64,000 nt of DNA, from assembly GCA_905221605.1 (NCBI GenBank), contig CAJNDS010000155.1:1-64000 (forward strand), given 5' to 3'. The notes beneath the pieces are model-generated. The model was not told the origin of the DNA. It worked only from the letters and a program-made list of their open reading frames with translations, and did not search any database. Below, piece after piece: positions 1-11,340 of this stretch; positions within the stretch are counted from its first letter, which is position 1; each line of letters begins with the position of its first letter. A program made the position numbers and the translations under genes. This stretch comes from Symbiodinium natans. Taxonomy: Eukaryota > Sar > Dinophyceae > Suessiales > Symbiodiniaceae.

Positions 1-416
1 CTTCTCCATGCCTTCCACCCTTTTGGACACATGACTGCACAAAGCACAATTTTGCTAAGCGACGGTAAAACGTACCACGACCTTGTGAACGACAGTTGGC
101 TCACCACGCGGGCTTTGTCATTGCATGGGCACACAAGACCGGCAAGGGTACTGAACCGAATTGCAACAGTGCAGTGTTCCATTCGAAGTGCTTCAGCCAC
201 GTAGCATAGGGACTTCTGAAGACTGTAGTGGGAAGAGGTCACGAGAGTGGGCGCCCTGCAGTTCCTCAGGCTATCGTCCTGCATCTGGCCTGGAACAAGG
301 ACACGAAAGGGGAAGACAACCCTCAGGACTCCGAATGCTGAAAGATGTTGGCAAAAAAACGTGTCGCAGAAAGGAGGACTCAAGGTTCACATTACGGGTT
401 GTTCGACTTCGTGCCA

Positions 417-3400
417 GGTGGGCGGCTTTATGGCTATCTGGGGCGGTTATACTTTCGTGCTTGGGTTCCTCATTGTGTTCCGCAACAACCAGGCAGGAGA
501 AGTCGTTCATGTGGTCCCGTGCATCCACACATATCCACACCGCCTGGAGGCCTACAACAGATTTTGGGAGGCAGCATCAAAAATGCACGAGCTGCGCGGT
601 GAGTTGTTCAACTGCGCCAGCACACTGTGTGCATATTGCTGCGAGCCCACGACACTTGAGATGATTCTCAAATACCCAAGTTTGCATAACCGATGAGTTA
701 GCATCCGGACCCGATGGCTGAGATATGGAGCTTGGATTTAGGGTGCCCGATGCTCGATAAGGACCGAACCTGCTAAGCAGCAAGTGGAAGAGTTTCAACA
801 CCTTCTCATACGTTTGATGAGCTACTTGGCTGCAAGATACTGCAGGGTGCAATTCAGTCAACGACTTACTTTCAAAGGTTTCGGATCATTTCGGCCACTG
901 ATGGCCTACTCAGGCCTGCTATTTTCGTCTTGCTGTCATGACATTGCCAGCGAAGATCCAAATACAGCCGCCAAGAAGAAATCAAGCACCACCACGGCAA
1001 TGGACGGCGTGAAGGCCGCGCTGTGTCGAGTCAGTGTCGAGTCCCAGAGCATTAGCAAAAGCAGCGGCAGTGGTCTTGCAGGCGCACAACTTGAAAATGC
1101 AGGCCAGTCCGAAAGTGGCAAGTGGTGTAGAGATTGCTTGATCCCAAGATATCCCAAGCGATTTTTTGACCATTTATCAAGCCCTCGGTTCTAGGTTCTC
1201 CCCCTGCCAGAGGCTGATGCATCAACTAGGTCCGGAGAATACGTCTGCAGTTTCGCACAGGGTGCTCGGAACTTAGGATTGGTAACCCCAAAGTCGTGTG
1301 GGTCGGTCCGCAATCGCCCGAAAAGCTTCCTTAAGCTTCTTCTTACGGACTCCGGGAGACTCGGCATATCTCGGCATACAAATCAGAATCTGCGACCCTG
1401 AGACTTTAAAGGGTACGGTGTGCAAGGATAATCTTGACAAAGCTTGCAGGTCATGGACTTGGGAGGAATGTGTGAGCAGAGTGGCCTACCTGCAATTACC
1501 TGCAGCCTGAGGCGATCCCGTTTGGTCCTCTATGCATGTGCCAAGATAATTCCTGATTCTTTGCGCAAAGTTGATCAAGAGGACTCCATTTCCAAAAAGA
1601 GACTTCTCTCTCCATTTGAACCTCACTTTTTTTACGTGTAATTTTGATATGTTTTGATAATCGGCCAAGACCACCTCGAGGCCTGTACCACCTGAACCAC
1701 GCGCCGAGCAGGCCTCTCCTGCCGCCACAATCCTTTCACCCAAAGGATCTCCAGTTTTATCAGTTTAAGAGAGTCAGTTTTGTGTATTTTTGTGTATAGG
1801 TGTGTATAACAGAGCGTCTATCATGACGATTGTCGGATCGTGGCATGATCGTCCCCCTGTAGGTGCGAAGTAATCAGTCAATGGATCTACAGGCCGAGAC
1901 CCCGGTTAGATGTGTTGCAACAGTTGAAAATGCATGAGTCCTTCTGAAAGCATGCATAGTTAGGTGGGCCAACAGCTGGTGAAACAATACCAGTGACTCA
2001 GGCTCATTGTGCAAAAGGCACGCGAAGAAGTTGTGGGCAATCCAAAGATCAAAGTTCTGGATGTGCCGCCTCCAATTTTGGGCCGCCCATTGGCAGATTT
2101 GGCGTCTGCTCTTGCTGACGTCTACCGGGTGACAAAGCCGCATCACACTCTTTTTGGAGATAGCGACAGCCTGGTTTGAGGCACAGGGTGTAAGGCCAAG
2201 CAAAAGAAGCTTTCATAAACGGGGCATTCTAAGACAGACCCCAGCTTTGGGTTATGACGCGGGTTTTGGGCGATGATGATGGAAACTATGTGTGGTTGAA
2301 CCATACCCAGCCTGAGCACCACTTACACTTCTGGATTCGCAAGTGGCCTTAAAGCTGGCTTGCTGGAGTCTTTCGCTTTGCCCTTTGGCCTTTTGAGGCA
2401 CGAAAGATTGCAGAGATCCCATTTCCTTTTCCATATGCGCAGATGATACTGGACATGCTGCTGGTGTTCTCAATTGTCGAAGCCTCGTCTGGTTGAGCTT
2501 TTAGGTGCTCGACACTGAGATTTATGAGTCATTGCTTGCAGAGGCTGGAAACGGTCACTTAGGTCACGCCAGTGTTGGCAAGCCAGTTGGTGAGTTCAAC
2601 TGCAATGGCCTCCAGCATGCAGTAACAGCGGCACTTTTCCATTTTGTCAAGCCAGCCGCTAAGTTTGAGAGCACAAACGACAGGATTGGTTGGTGTCGTT
2701 TCCGAGCCTGAACTGGCCCGATAAGAATCGAGAATGATGGTTTTCTAAGAAACCATACTTTTCTTGGCCGCTACGCGCGGCCTAAATTCTGTTTATCAAG
2801 CGGGGCAGAAAATGCGATTGCGTTTGTGGCGCGGCCGTGCGGAAATCTGAGCAGACAAGCGAAGACGCAAAGACACCGGAAAACGAGCGACGACGATAGA
2901 CGACGAGCGAGGCCGTCGTCGCTCGACGCCCGGCGTCGCTCGGCGACATGACGGACATGAGACGCGGTCAAAATTACCGCTTACTTATTTTAGTAGAGGG
3001 TGTAGTTGTTGCGGCAAAATGCCGAGGATCGATAGGGGACGCGCTAAAATGATACTGTTATTTGATACTATAGGATAAAAGTGCGGTAGGTGAAAAACAT
3101 GGAAAACGATAGGGGACGCACTAATTCAAAAACAAGCAAGGCTTAAACAAGTGATTTTGACGCCGACTCACATGGGGAAAGAGTTTAACCTCTAGGGCTT
3201 TTAGGGATTCGGGGGTACAGGGTTTAGGGCAGCTGAGGGGGAGGAGCCGAAAAACATCGAAAAACCAAACGCACCCCGCAACTCTAAACCCTGAAGAGGC
3301 ACCATTTTGGGGTGAAGGCTTGATAAGGAGCCAAAGCTCAAGACAGTTAACTTTAGACCTCTACTGGGGTCATGGTGCTATCGTCTCCCCGAATTTCTCG

Positions 3401-6293
3401 TTTTCTGGAGTCCGAGACGAGGAGCCGGATGCTGTGACGCGCTTCCGGGGACGGGCCGGATTTGTCTCCCTTCATATTGTGCTATTGTCTCCCCTCATGT
3501 CTCGTTTTCTGGTGTACAGGACGGGGAGCCGGATGCTGTGACGCACTTTTCGGGATCGGCGGCAGCATTTGTCTCCTGTTGTCTCCTTTCATAACGTGCT
3601 GTTGTCTCCCCTCATGTCTTGTTTCTGATGTCCTAGACAGGGAGCCGGATGCTGTGACGCGCTAATGGGGACGGGCAGGATTTGTCTGGGGAGCTATTTT
3701 CTTCCCCGCTCATGTTTCGTTTTCTGGTGCATAGGACGGAGAGCCGGATGCTGTGACGCGCTTCTAGGGATCGGCAGGATCTGTCTCCGCTCATAACGTG
3801 CTATTGGCCCCTCATGTCTCGTTTTCTGGAGTCCGAGACGGGGAGCCGGATGCCGTAACGCGATACTGGGGGAGGGGCAGGATTTGTCTTCCTTCAGAAC
3901 GTGCTATTGTCTCCTTCATGATGTTTTTTTTCGGTCTCTGAGCATGTGGTTGCTTGTCTTCATTTTGTCGGCATGTGCTTTGTCCATTGTTTTTCTGCTG
4001 TCCGAGATGGGGAAACAGATGCTGTGATGTTTTCGCTAAAGGCAAGGTTTGCTTTTCTTCATGCTATGCTATTGTTTTCCTTGATGTCTCGTTTCCTACT
4101 GTCTGAGTTAGAGGGCGACATATTCTGGGCGTAGTGTTTCCTTTCCTCCTGCAAAATCTTGGTAAACCATGTTTGCACATTGCATGAACATTGTCAGGTA
4201 GAAGACGTGAGGCTGACAACCCCAGACTCTAGACGTTTTTGATTCGGAATCTAGAATTTACTCGAGGACAACATGCTGAATCTCAAGCAACATCTTGATT
4301 CCGTACCTTCGTTGACTTAGTGAGCGCTGTTTTGTTCCAGCCGCAGCAGTCTGCCACTTGACGCTGCGCAGTCATAGCTGATATCTGCGCGTGAACAAAT
4401 GCCCAGTTCCCTCACACCCTTACTTACGATTCAACCGCAAACCTTGTCGTGTTGCGACCAGAATGCTGAGCTAGCTCTGCGTTTTGCCTTTGGGGTGGGA
4501 TGGCGAAACCCCTCCCGTGGAGTATTTGCTGGCTGTTCCATACATTATGCAACCTGTAAGCTCCTCCTTTTTGTAGTTTGTGCTGTTTGGGGTCGAGGCT
4601 GGTGTAATCTGTTGTGTCTTTTGTGGAGTACCTTTTGGTAAAGCGGCGTGCCACTGGGGTGTTTGCATTTCCCACTTGGAGTACCTTAACACGCTTCCAA
4701 GGACCCCGCGAAAGCCCCCTGCCTGAGCCTGAAACTTGCAGAGTCCCTGAAAGCCTTGCCCCTATATCGTCTCCTGAACGCCAAGGAGCAACGACACCGT
4801 TTTCAAGCTCATATAGGATTCCGTCCCAAGATGATCCAAGTTCTGTTTCCATAAACCAAGACAAACAAACGAAGACATTAGAGAACGAGCGTTAAAAAAC
4901 GAAACAAGGAGCAAAGAAAAAATAGCAAAAACGAGCGAAGACAAGCGAAGAGTTGCGAAGACGAGAGAGAGAGAGCGAAGACACAAAGACATGCGAACAC
5001 GAGTAAAGACACGCGCAGACACGCAATTGACGAGAGACGCCGAGCGAAGACAAGCGAAGACGAGCGAAGACTAGTGAAGACAAGTGATCACTCGGCTTCA
5101 CTCGGCATACCTCGGCATGGTTCGTCTTCGCTCGGCGCTCAGGCGCGTGGCCGCGCTCGGCGTGGCTGGGCGTCACTCGGAGTCGCTCAGCGTCGCTCGC
5201 CAGGAGTGTTTTTGTGACCATACTGCCCCCACGCTACGGATTCCCGGCGGAGCCCCTGGCAAAGTCGACTTGCGAACTTTTGTTGCCCTGTTCGCAGTCT
5301 TCGCACTCGTTCGCGCCGTTCACGGTGTTCGCGGTTTTCGCGCTGCATGTTCACAATTTCAACACGCGTTGTTATAGCGCTGTTCGTGCTGTTGGTGGTG
5401 TTGACGCTGTCCGCGCTGTTGGTAGCGCTGTTCGCAGTGTTTGCGCGGTTCACGGTGTTGACACAGCTCGCGCTGTTTGCGGTTTCCGTGTTTTGTTTAC
5501 GATGCTGACGATGTTTGCGCTGCTAGCCTAGCTCTTGTTCGCGCTTCTTGGCCATGTTCGCGGGCGATCAGGGCGCTATGCTGCTCACGAGTGTCCGCAC
5601 TCTCTTTGGAATACAGGCTGAAAAAATTCCCTCCGGCGCCCGAAAAGAAGGTTTCCCACCCCTTGGCCGGAATCCGTATACGGGTCACTATACGGGCCTG
5701 AAAATGCCGCGCATCAAAAGCGCAGAAGGACTCCGACCAATTGTTGAACAGACCATACAATGTATTGAACGAAAACGTTTTCTCTATAGATGTGCAATAC
5801 TCAATGCACCTACAAGACTTGATAAGCAACAAAGTGTGTGTGTGTGTGAATATGTACGCAATGACTTCAGCGCAGCAAGGCCTTTGCCTTGGGAGCCAAG
5901 GCTGCTCTGGCGACCTTCTGCGTAACTGCTGGCTACTGGGCCTTGTTCCACATTGCTGACGAAATCGACCAGCCATTTGGAATGGATCCCAATGACCTGA
6001 AGTTGAATAACATGCAGCGGGATTTCAACGAGACTTGGCATGATTTGGCACTTTGGGGCTGGGAACTTAAAGTGTGCCTGGCCAGCTTTTCTCACGCACT
6101 TTCCGGAAATGTGGCGTCACATGTTCAACAGTCCGGCATGGAGTCCAAAGCCATGACCCCGGCAGTGGCCGCATCAATGGTCCTTCTCTTCTGGTCCGGA
6201 TTCGGAGCTGAGCTAGCTGAGCCCTGCATTGGGAGATTGAGCATTACGAGTTTCGAAGGCTTCAACATGAAACCCTCCAGATGCCTCGTCTAG
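417..6293 (+). CDS. Bestrophin-like anion channel, multi-exon
   Basis: Bestrophins are pentameric chloride/bicarbonate channels; algal members often sit in plastid or thylakoid membranes. The order of family motifs shows the gene. Exon 417-492 encodes a membrane helix ending LGFLIVFRNNQ. Exon 550 to about 640 starts AYNRFWEAASKMHEL. Exon 781 to about 838 reads QVEEFQHLLIRLMSYL. Exon 2002 to about 2088 contains VLDVPPPILGR. Exon 2398 to about 2461 reads ARKIAEIPFPFPYAQM. Exon 5871 onward contains DEIDQPFGMDPNDLKL and MQRDFNETW. Joining 492 to 550 restores the family block RNNQ-AYNRFWE and removes a 57-base GC-AG intron. The N-terminal exons, the segment between 840 and 2000, and the helix after PFPFPYAQM were not found. 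The true 3' end is uncertain; the last frame is open to 6293. Family assignment is strong, exon edges approximate. No product location can be inferred. Confidence 0.72.
493..549 (+). other. 57-base GC-AG intron in the bestrophin-like gene
   Basis: The intron begins GCAGGAG after CAG and ends CTGGAG before GCC. Its length is a multiple of three and it has no stop, so the frame reads through it, but only its removal gives the conserved RNNQAYNRFWE of bestrophins. GC donors are well known in dinoflagellate genes. Confidence 0.65.
2810..3165. repeat. Degenerate GAC/CGAC-rich repeat and a short duplicated motif
   Basis: From 2850 to 2970 the sequence is built from imperfect CGACGA, GCGAAGAC and CGTCGCTCG words on both strands. 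Downstream the phrase CGATAGGGGACGC occurs twice, near 3030 and 3110. It lies inside the presumed long intron of the bestrophin-like gene. No coding signal seen. Confidence 0.5.
3300..4135. repeat. Tandem satellite array, unit about 100-120 bp
   Basis: The phrase GAGCCGGATGCTGTGACGC or a close variant recurs near 3422, 3525, 3641, 3741 and 3842, and in decayed form near 4011. Between copies are shared blocks (GTGCTATTGTCTCCCCTCATG, split by a few changes, and CTCGTTTTCTGG). Spacing is 99-116 bp, then 169 bp for the last recognisable copy. Copies diverge towards the 3' end. The array sits between bestrophin exons and is probably intronic. Confidence 0.8.
4865..5215. repeat. Strand-switching GCGAAGAC / CTCGGC short-word repeat
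   Basis: The first part (4865-5085) is a string of imperfect 10-bp words of the form CGAAGACAAG, CGAAGACGAG and CGAACACGAG. The second part (5085-5215) is built from the reverse complement sense, with CTCGGC(A/G)T and GTCTTCGCTCGG. The two halves form a long imperfect inverted repeat. No gene is visible. Confidence 0.65.
5270..5525. repeat. Imperfect GTTCGCG(G/C)T short tandem repeat
   Basis: Words such as GTTCGCGCTGTT, GTTCGCAGT and TTCACGGTGTTC recur with a period near 9-12 bp. All three frames run open for 70-100 codons with Val, Ala, Phe and Arg repeats, which is expected from the repeat and is not coding evidence. Confidence 0.6.
5871..6293 (+). CDS. Bestrophin-like gene, C-terminal exon
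   Basis: This exon follows a TTCAG acceptor at 5870 and is open to a TAG ending at 6293. It begins RSKAFALGAKAALATF, runs through a membrane helix (CVTAGYWALFHIAD), then the strongly conserved bestrophin block with PFG, NDL and MQRDFN. These residues are the cytosolic end of the channel domain in known bestrophins. After about residue 70 the sequence (WGWELKVCLASF onward) no longer resembles the family, so a donor near 6060-6070 is possible and the remaining frame may be intron. It lies 3.4 kb downstream of the preceding recognised exon, and the gap is filled with tandem repeats. Confidence 0.7.
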   Translation, partial: RSKAFALGAKAALATFCVTAGYWALFHIADEIDQPFGMDPNDLKLNNMQRDFNETWHDLALWGWELKVCLASFSHALSGNVASHVQQSGMESKAMTPAVAASMVLLFWSGFGAELAEPCIGRLSITSFEGFNMKPSRCLV

Positions 6294-8080
6294 ACGGTTG
6301 CGATGGTTGGGAACTCAACAACGGTATTTCTTACCAGGTTGGAGGCCTACAACTCGAAGGCTTGAAAGGAGGCAATAGCATTCGGACTGGTGGTGCAACG
6401 CAATGCCAGCAGAAGGCCTCAGAATGTCGGATTCGAGGTTGGTCGGAACAGGGACGCTGATGATGTGAATTCTGTATAATCTTCAGAAAAAAGGACAAGC
6501 TCCAAGTGGCTCCAAACTCCAAGTAAGAACGAGCCGAGCTGTGCAAGTGGCGCCTCGATGGTTGATATGGTTGCCACTTGTAGGTGACACTTCGAAGCCT
6601 TACGTTTGAGCCAGTAGGGCATGCCATGATATGCCATGCTGTGTACCGAGGCCAGCTTGAAAGCCTTGCTAGCTCCGCAGACCCAAACCGTGCCTTCTTT
6701 CAGCAGCGGGGCCAGCTGCTTTCCTGCAGAATCGTGCCCTTCGGTCATGCCACGCTGCCTCATTTCTTTCCAGCTGCTCGTGCATGTTGCGCACACCCGC
6801 CCAGGACTTCACAGGCTTTCCACAATCGAGATTGGCCCCCACTTCCCGCCAGTAAGAACTGGAGTCTGGCGTCTTGGACAGAGAGTCTTGTGTTTTGTTC
6901 CCCAAACAGGTGCCAACACTCGGGGTTCTTCATTCATAAGAGCAATGTGGACGTACGGTTCAGCTAAGCGGGCGGCAAAAAATGAGAGCCAAAAGGTGTT
7001 CAATTGATTTGCGGGCGCGGCGCCCGCGATTACGCAGATGCGATTCCTTGATTCCTCGAGTGGTGGTTGCATTTCGGACGAAGCTTGCACTTTTTACAAA
7101 GCGCGGGTGCGGACATGGATTTCTCGGGGCCTTGAAACATCGAAATCACACGCTTGGCTTGTGGATGGTGTCGCATCGCCTCGTGCATGTTCTGGTGTTT
7201 GTGGAAGTCGTGCTCTCCGCCTAGATCCCGTGCACTTCTTTGAGACTTGCATCGCTTCGCGTCTTGAAAACGTGGCCGGCGCGTGGATTCCTGCGTTTTG
7301 GGCCGTTGGATGAGTTGGATGGGTTCGCTGCGTGTGGCCAGACAAAGGGGTTGCCATTCGCGATGTGGGAAATCGCGCTCCCGCCTAGGCGCTGTGCGCA
7401 TCGACGTCGTCATCCTTGGACATCTGGCCGTGGTTGCTCGAAAGTCGACTTTTGAAGTACAAACATAGGACATCCAGTGGCAGCCCGAATTTTGAGTACA
7501 AAGGCAGTATGCGGACGATCTTTCCGACAGCCTATGAGGCGTACTCCCTGAAGTTGCATGCCAAGGTGGCTGGATGAGACGTGTCCTGGGGGTCTGCTGG
7601 CAAATCAAGTGCTGGGTTCCTGCTGCGATCTCCTGACGTTCTGGTCTTGTCGTGCTCTGCTGCTGGAGCTACTTCTAATCTTTTTTCCTGGCGTTTGGAA
7701 AGCTTGGCATGCTCTTTTTGACCCCCATGTGGTCTCTCACTGTTTGGGGTTCTGGATGGTCCTGGCATAGTTTTGGCTTCCCAAGCCTTGCCATTCCTTC
7801 AAAGAGCATCAAAGAGCATGAGGCCAGCAAAGCATGGGCTGGGTGCGCGAGACAGGCGGCGAATTTCATTGCAGCTTCCAGTTTGACATGTTTGGCGAAT
7901 GCAGCATCACTTCACTTCGCCATGCTTTGCGTGCACTTGTGTCGGAGAGATGAGGTGGGTATAGAAGTGAAGCTAGTTTTTCGTTGGCTGTGCCAGTTGG
8001 GTTTGGGGCTTAGTTGGTGCAAGTTCGGGACGCACATGTCTTCTTCCGACTGATTGGCACTATGATACACCGCTTGTTTG
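6294..8080. other. No confident gene
   Basis: Several frames of 60-190 codons are open on both strands (for example 7030-7608 on minus), but they are rich in His, Arg, Pro and Cys and none matches a family or shows paired splice sites. It may be intergenic or intronic. Confidence 0.4.
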
Positions 8081-8081
8081 C

Positions 8082-8339
8082 TTGCAACGGTGGGGCAGGC
8101 CTCAACAAGTCGGTTCCGCGACGGCTGCGGACATCACGAGTGTTGACGAGGCATCCGAAAGAAAGGAGGAGTTGTGCATCTGGGCATTGGCTGTCCCGTC
8201 GACACAAAACCCGCTCATCACGGGTCCTTTGGCCACTGCCCTTAGCCATTGCATACCTAGTGCGTTATGTATCTGGGTCTGGGCAAAACTGGCAAAACAC
8301 GAAACGGCTGGACCGACGTCCCCTTCCAAGAACATTTAA
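8082..8339 (+). CDS. Candidate exon, unknown protein
   Basis: The frame open to a TAA ending at 8339 reads like protein from about codon 12 (GSATAADITSVDEASERKEE), then a hydrophobic stretch with ALSHCIPSALCIWVWAKL. Acidic and alanine-rich composition distinguishes it from the antisense frame. The start is not fixed, since the annotated frame begins without a clear signal. It may belong to the spliced gene at 9064-9876, 0.7 kb downstream. No family recognised. Confidence 0.35.
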   Translation: MQRWGRPQQVGSATAADITSVDEASERKEELCIWALAVPSTQNPLITGPLATALSHCIPSALCIWVWAKLAKHETAGPTSPSKNI

Positions 8340-9063
8340 TGAAAATAGTCGAAGCTCATGTCTTCCCTTTTGGAGCGGTCAACCGGGTCAATTATATACT
8401 ATATATAATTTTCCCAACAGTAGGATGAGTCTATCTAGATTAACAGGGATTGGAGATAAGAAAGGATGAAAAGAACAGCCTGAGGAGCTGAGGGGTCAAG
8501 GGCGGTTTTCGGGATGTAAGGGGGGCCGGGCCGAAAAGGCCAGCGGACTCTTTCTTTTGCTGTGCTTTTCTTGTGTAATCATAGTGAAGAAATACACCCT
8601 CCACGTCAGTGTATGTTGTATCAGAGACCCAGAAGAGATCTGCTTTGCAGAGAAGGTGCTCTAAGAGTTTGAGGGTTTGGGCTTGAGGATTTAGACTCCA
8701 AACTTGGTTGAGAAAACAACAAAGCTTGAATTCTTGACAAAAAAATATCGGGCCCCTGCAACTTGGGAGCTCGGAGCCCGCTCTGGGACCCCAAACAGTG
8801 AATGGCCCGGCACGTGACTCCAACAAAACAGTCCCCAAACACATCGTTGCAGGTGAGCCTCAGCGTGGAGGTGGGGAGCTCGAAAGCATCCGTTGTTTCA
8901 GCCAGCAATGCTAGGTTTGTACTTATAAGCATATGTGAAATCTGCAGTCTGGCCTGCTGACTGCCGGGAGAGTTCGCTTGCCGCATGCCATTCAGGGCTT
9001 ATACCCAATGTATTAACGGGCTCGGTATGATTGGCGCGTGCATGCATGCACCTGTTGGGTGCT

Positions 9064-9876
9064 TTTGGAACAAAGGTGAGCACCTCGCAGTCTCCAGAAG
9101 GATCGCGATCTCGAAGTGCTTTGCCAGCATACGTGGAAGTATCAGGAAGCCAAAGTGACCCTGTGCCATCGTGTGCTTGGGCACGCTTGCAGGTGCGTCC
9201 CTGGGAAAGAAGATAAAAAAGAAGAAGCAATGATCTTGGTTCCCACTTCCTTTTCGCATTTATTGTTTGTTCCAGCCACAGTCCAACTCGCGTCTTGAGG
9301 TCGCGTGGAATGCCTCAAGAAGCCGGGCCAAGCTCCAAGACTTTCGAACGAAGTATGCAGCGACTGCTCAAGTTGGGCTTGCAGAAGAGCTCCGACCCGT
9401 GGGGTTCATGTTTTTGTTCGCGCTCGCAGGCCGCATTGTAGAACTGTCAGGACTGCCCCGGATGTGGGTGCGGCAGGTATGTTAGCAGCATGTCCTACAT
9501 GTATCTGCATATTCATGTGTTATCATTTGAGTAAAGAGCACACGATAAAACGCTACAGTGGCCGGCCCCGAGCGGCCTCGAAGATCGGGAGCACTTGGAC
9601 GTTATGTCGTCTCGTCGTGCCGTGCATGCGCAAACTGCAGGCTGAGTCGGGACTCGAGTCGGGACAGTGACTCCTGGCCTCGTTCTACTCACTACTCACT
9701 GCCGTAGATTTGCCCGCCCGGTAGTCGCGTCTCTTCAGGAACCTTTGCTCGTCCTGGTGGTTGGACCGAAGTGTTTGCGCAGTTGCTTTGTTGATCCTGC
9801 TGAACGTGTGAAACAATGCCGCTTGGCGTGGCTTGCGCAGTGCTGCTCCGGACACCGACACAACCGGATCAACTAG
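9064..9876 (+). CDS. Spliced unknown gene with four recognised exons
   Basis: Four exons on + fit together. Exon about 9064-9192 (TKVSTSQSPEGSRSRSALP) ends at CAG with a GTGCGT donor. The 83-base intron ends in a pyrimidine tract and CCAG at 9275. Exon 9276-9476 (LEVAWNASRSRAKLQDFRTK, then a hydrophobic run) ends at CAG with a GTATGT donor. An intron of 82 bases ends CTACAG at 9558. Exon 9559 to about 9640 reads PSGLEDREHLDVMSSRRA. A further exon, about 9705-9876, ends in TAG after DPAERVKQCRLAWLAQ. The first two joins preserve phase 0 although the genomic frame changes, which supports the model. The start is upstream and unknown, and the last join is not fixed. No family recognised. Confidence 0.55.
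9193..9275 (+). other. 83-base GT-AG intron
   Basis: Donor CAG/GTGCGT, acceptor TTGTTTGTTCCAG. It joins two protein-like exons in phase 0 and shifts the genomic frame by two, as an intron of this length must. Confidence 0.6.
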
Positions 9877-10981
9877 GGATATTCTTTTCAACAGTAGAAA
9901 GCTGCCTGATGACTGCTGCGAAAATCTGTGCGTTTGAGGGTTGTTGGTATGTGGTCAGCTGCAGACTCTGCAGACTCTAAGGGCATGTTTAACTGTTGGC
10001 ACTTGGCGGCCCCTTGCAAAGCATAGCCCACCTGCATTTCCTCAGAGAGATGTTAGGCTCGACGGATGTGGGCGCGTTACGGCACAGAGTCTCGGCAAAG
10101 CAGACCGCCGCGACGACAAATCATTACATCGAGGTTTGTTTTGCTGCACTGCACTTGCGCAGCTTGCGACCTGTTCTTCAAAACCTGCATGAATGGTTGG
10201 TCTAACCACCGTCACATTGGCTGGACTCCTGTGGTTTCCCTCACTTTTTGCGATGTTCGCATGGATCCCATGGTTTCCCCGTCCGTTTGTTGTTCAGCTT
10301 CAGGTGTTGGATCAGACCTGTCAAGTATGCAATGTCCCGAAGTAGAATTGGAACTCATGTCGGTGCCGTCAAGGCATCTTTGCTTTTCAATGGGTGCTGA
10401 TCCATAAGATGAAGAATGTGCAAAAACACTACGCGCGCAACGACCGCACAAGAAATCTTCAAGGTCCGTGCAAGGTCTTGAAGAGCCCGTGCAGCATCCA
10501 TAACATGCCTGATCTGACATGGGCCTGCACCTGCGTAGGTTCCAACCCGACAAATGTACACAGAAATCCTGCGCAAGATCCGTGCCTGGTGCGCTCATGC
10601 GCGCGTGACCTTTACAAGCCCCTGGACCATGTAATCATCCTGTATCAATCTGTGTTGCCAACAGGTCGCTGAATATTGGCACTTGTCCTGTCCAACATCC
10701 CACTTTCACGGAAATAGGACGAAACCTTTTCTTTGCGGACCTAAGACAGTTCAACAAGCACAACATGCCGTACTCCGAGTACTAGTTTATACTGAAGGCG
10801 AGTTCTAACGTCCGCTTCCCAGCGAGCAGTCAAGTCTGGGTTCAAGAAAGGCAAATGAAATGGGGCCATTGCGGACGACATCAAATAAAATCCGTTGCTC
10901 ATGTGTTTGTGCTGTATTCGGGGGTGGGGAGTGGTCAGTCCGTCACCTGGCAAGTTTAGAAGCCGTGCGTAGCTCTTTGTC

Positions 10982-11203
10982 ATGCGTTGCTTGCAATCAA
11001 GGCGGGACCTGGCTGAAGAAGTGCCCGTGGCATTGAACATGTTTGACATGTGCGCGAGTCCTGAACGCCCCGAGCAACAGAGGCATGAGAGGCATCGCCT
11101 GCCAGCCTCCGAGGTACACGTGACAGGGATCGACATGTCGACGTCAAAGCCCAGTGCAGAGTCAGCAGAAAGCAAAGAGAGCGCTTTGCTCTTAAATTCG
11201 TAG
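10982..11203 (+). CDS. Candidate exon, charged unknown protein
   Basis: An ATG at 10982 opens a 73-codon frame to TAG at 11203. The product (RRDLAEEVPVALNMFDMC, then SPERPEQQRHERHRLPASEV, then Ser/Glu/Ala-rich) has the composition of a real soluble protein. The longer 255-codon frame on the opposite strand (10741-11508) is probably its shadow. A frame boundary upstream (TAG at 10970) is compatible with either a true start or an acceptor. No family recognised. Confidence 0.4.
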   Translation: MRCLQSRRDLAEEVPVALNMFDMCASPERPEQQRHERHRLPASEVHVTGIDMSTSKPSAESAESKESALLLNS

Positions 11204-11340
11204 CGGCTAGATGTGGCAGGTTGCCAAAGGCAAGGTCTGCTGCGTTCACTGCCATGCTTAGTTTGTAACTTATGCGGAGTTATGCACCAATCGATCATGT
11301 TGACTGCAGTGCAATTGTGCAGTGCATTTTCTAATTTCAT

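Noticed and set aside
7030-7608. 192-codon frame on minus
   Set aside because: Rich in His, Arg, Pro, Ser and Cys with no helix or domain pattern, and no splice support.
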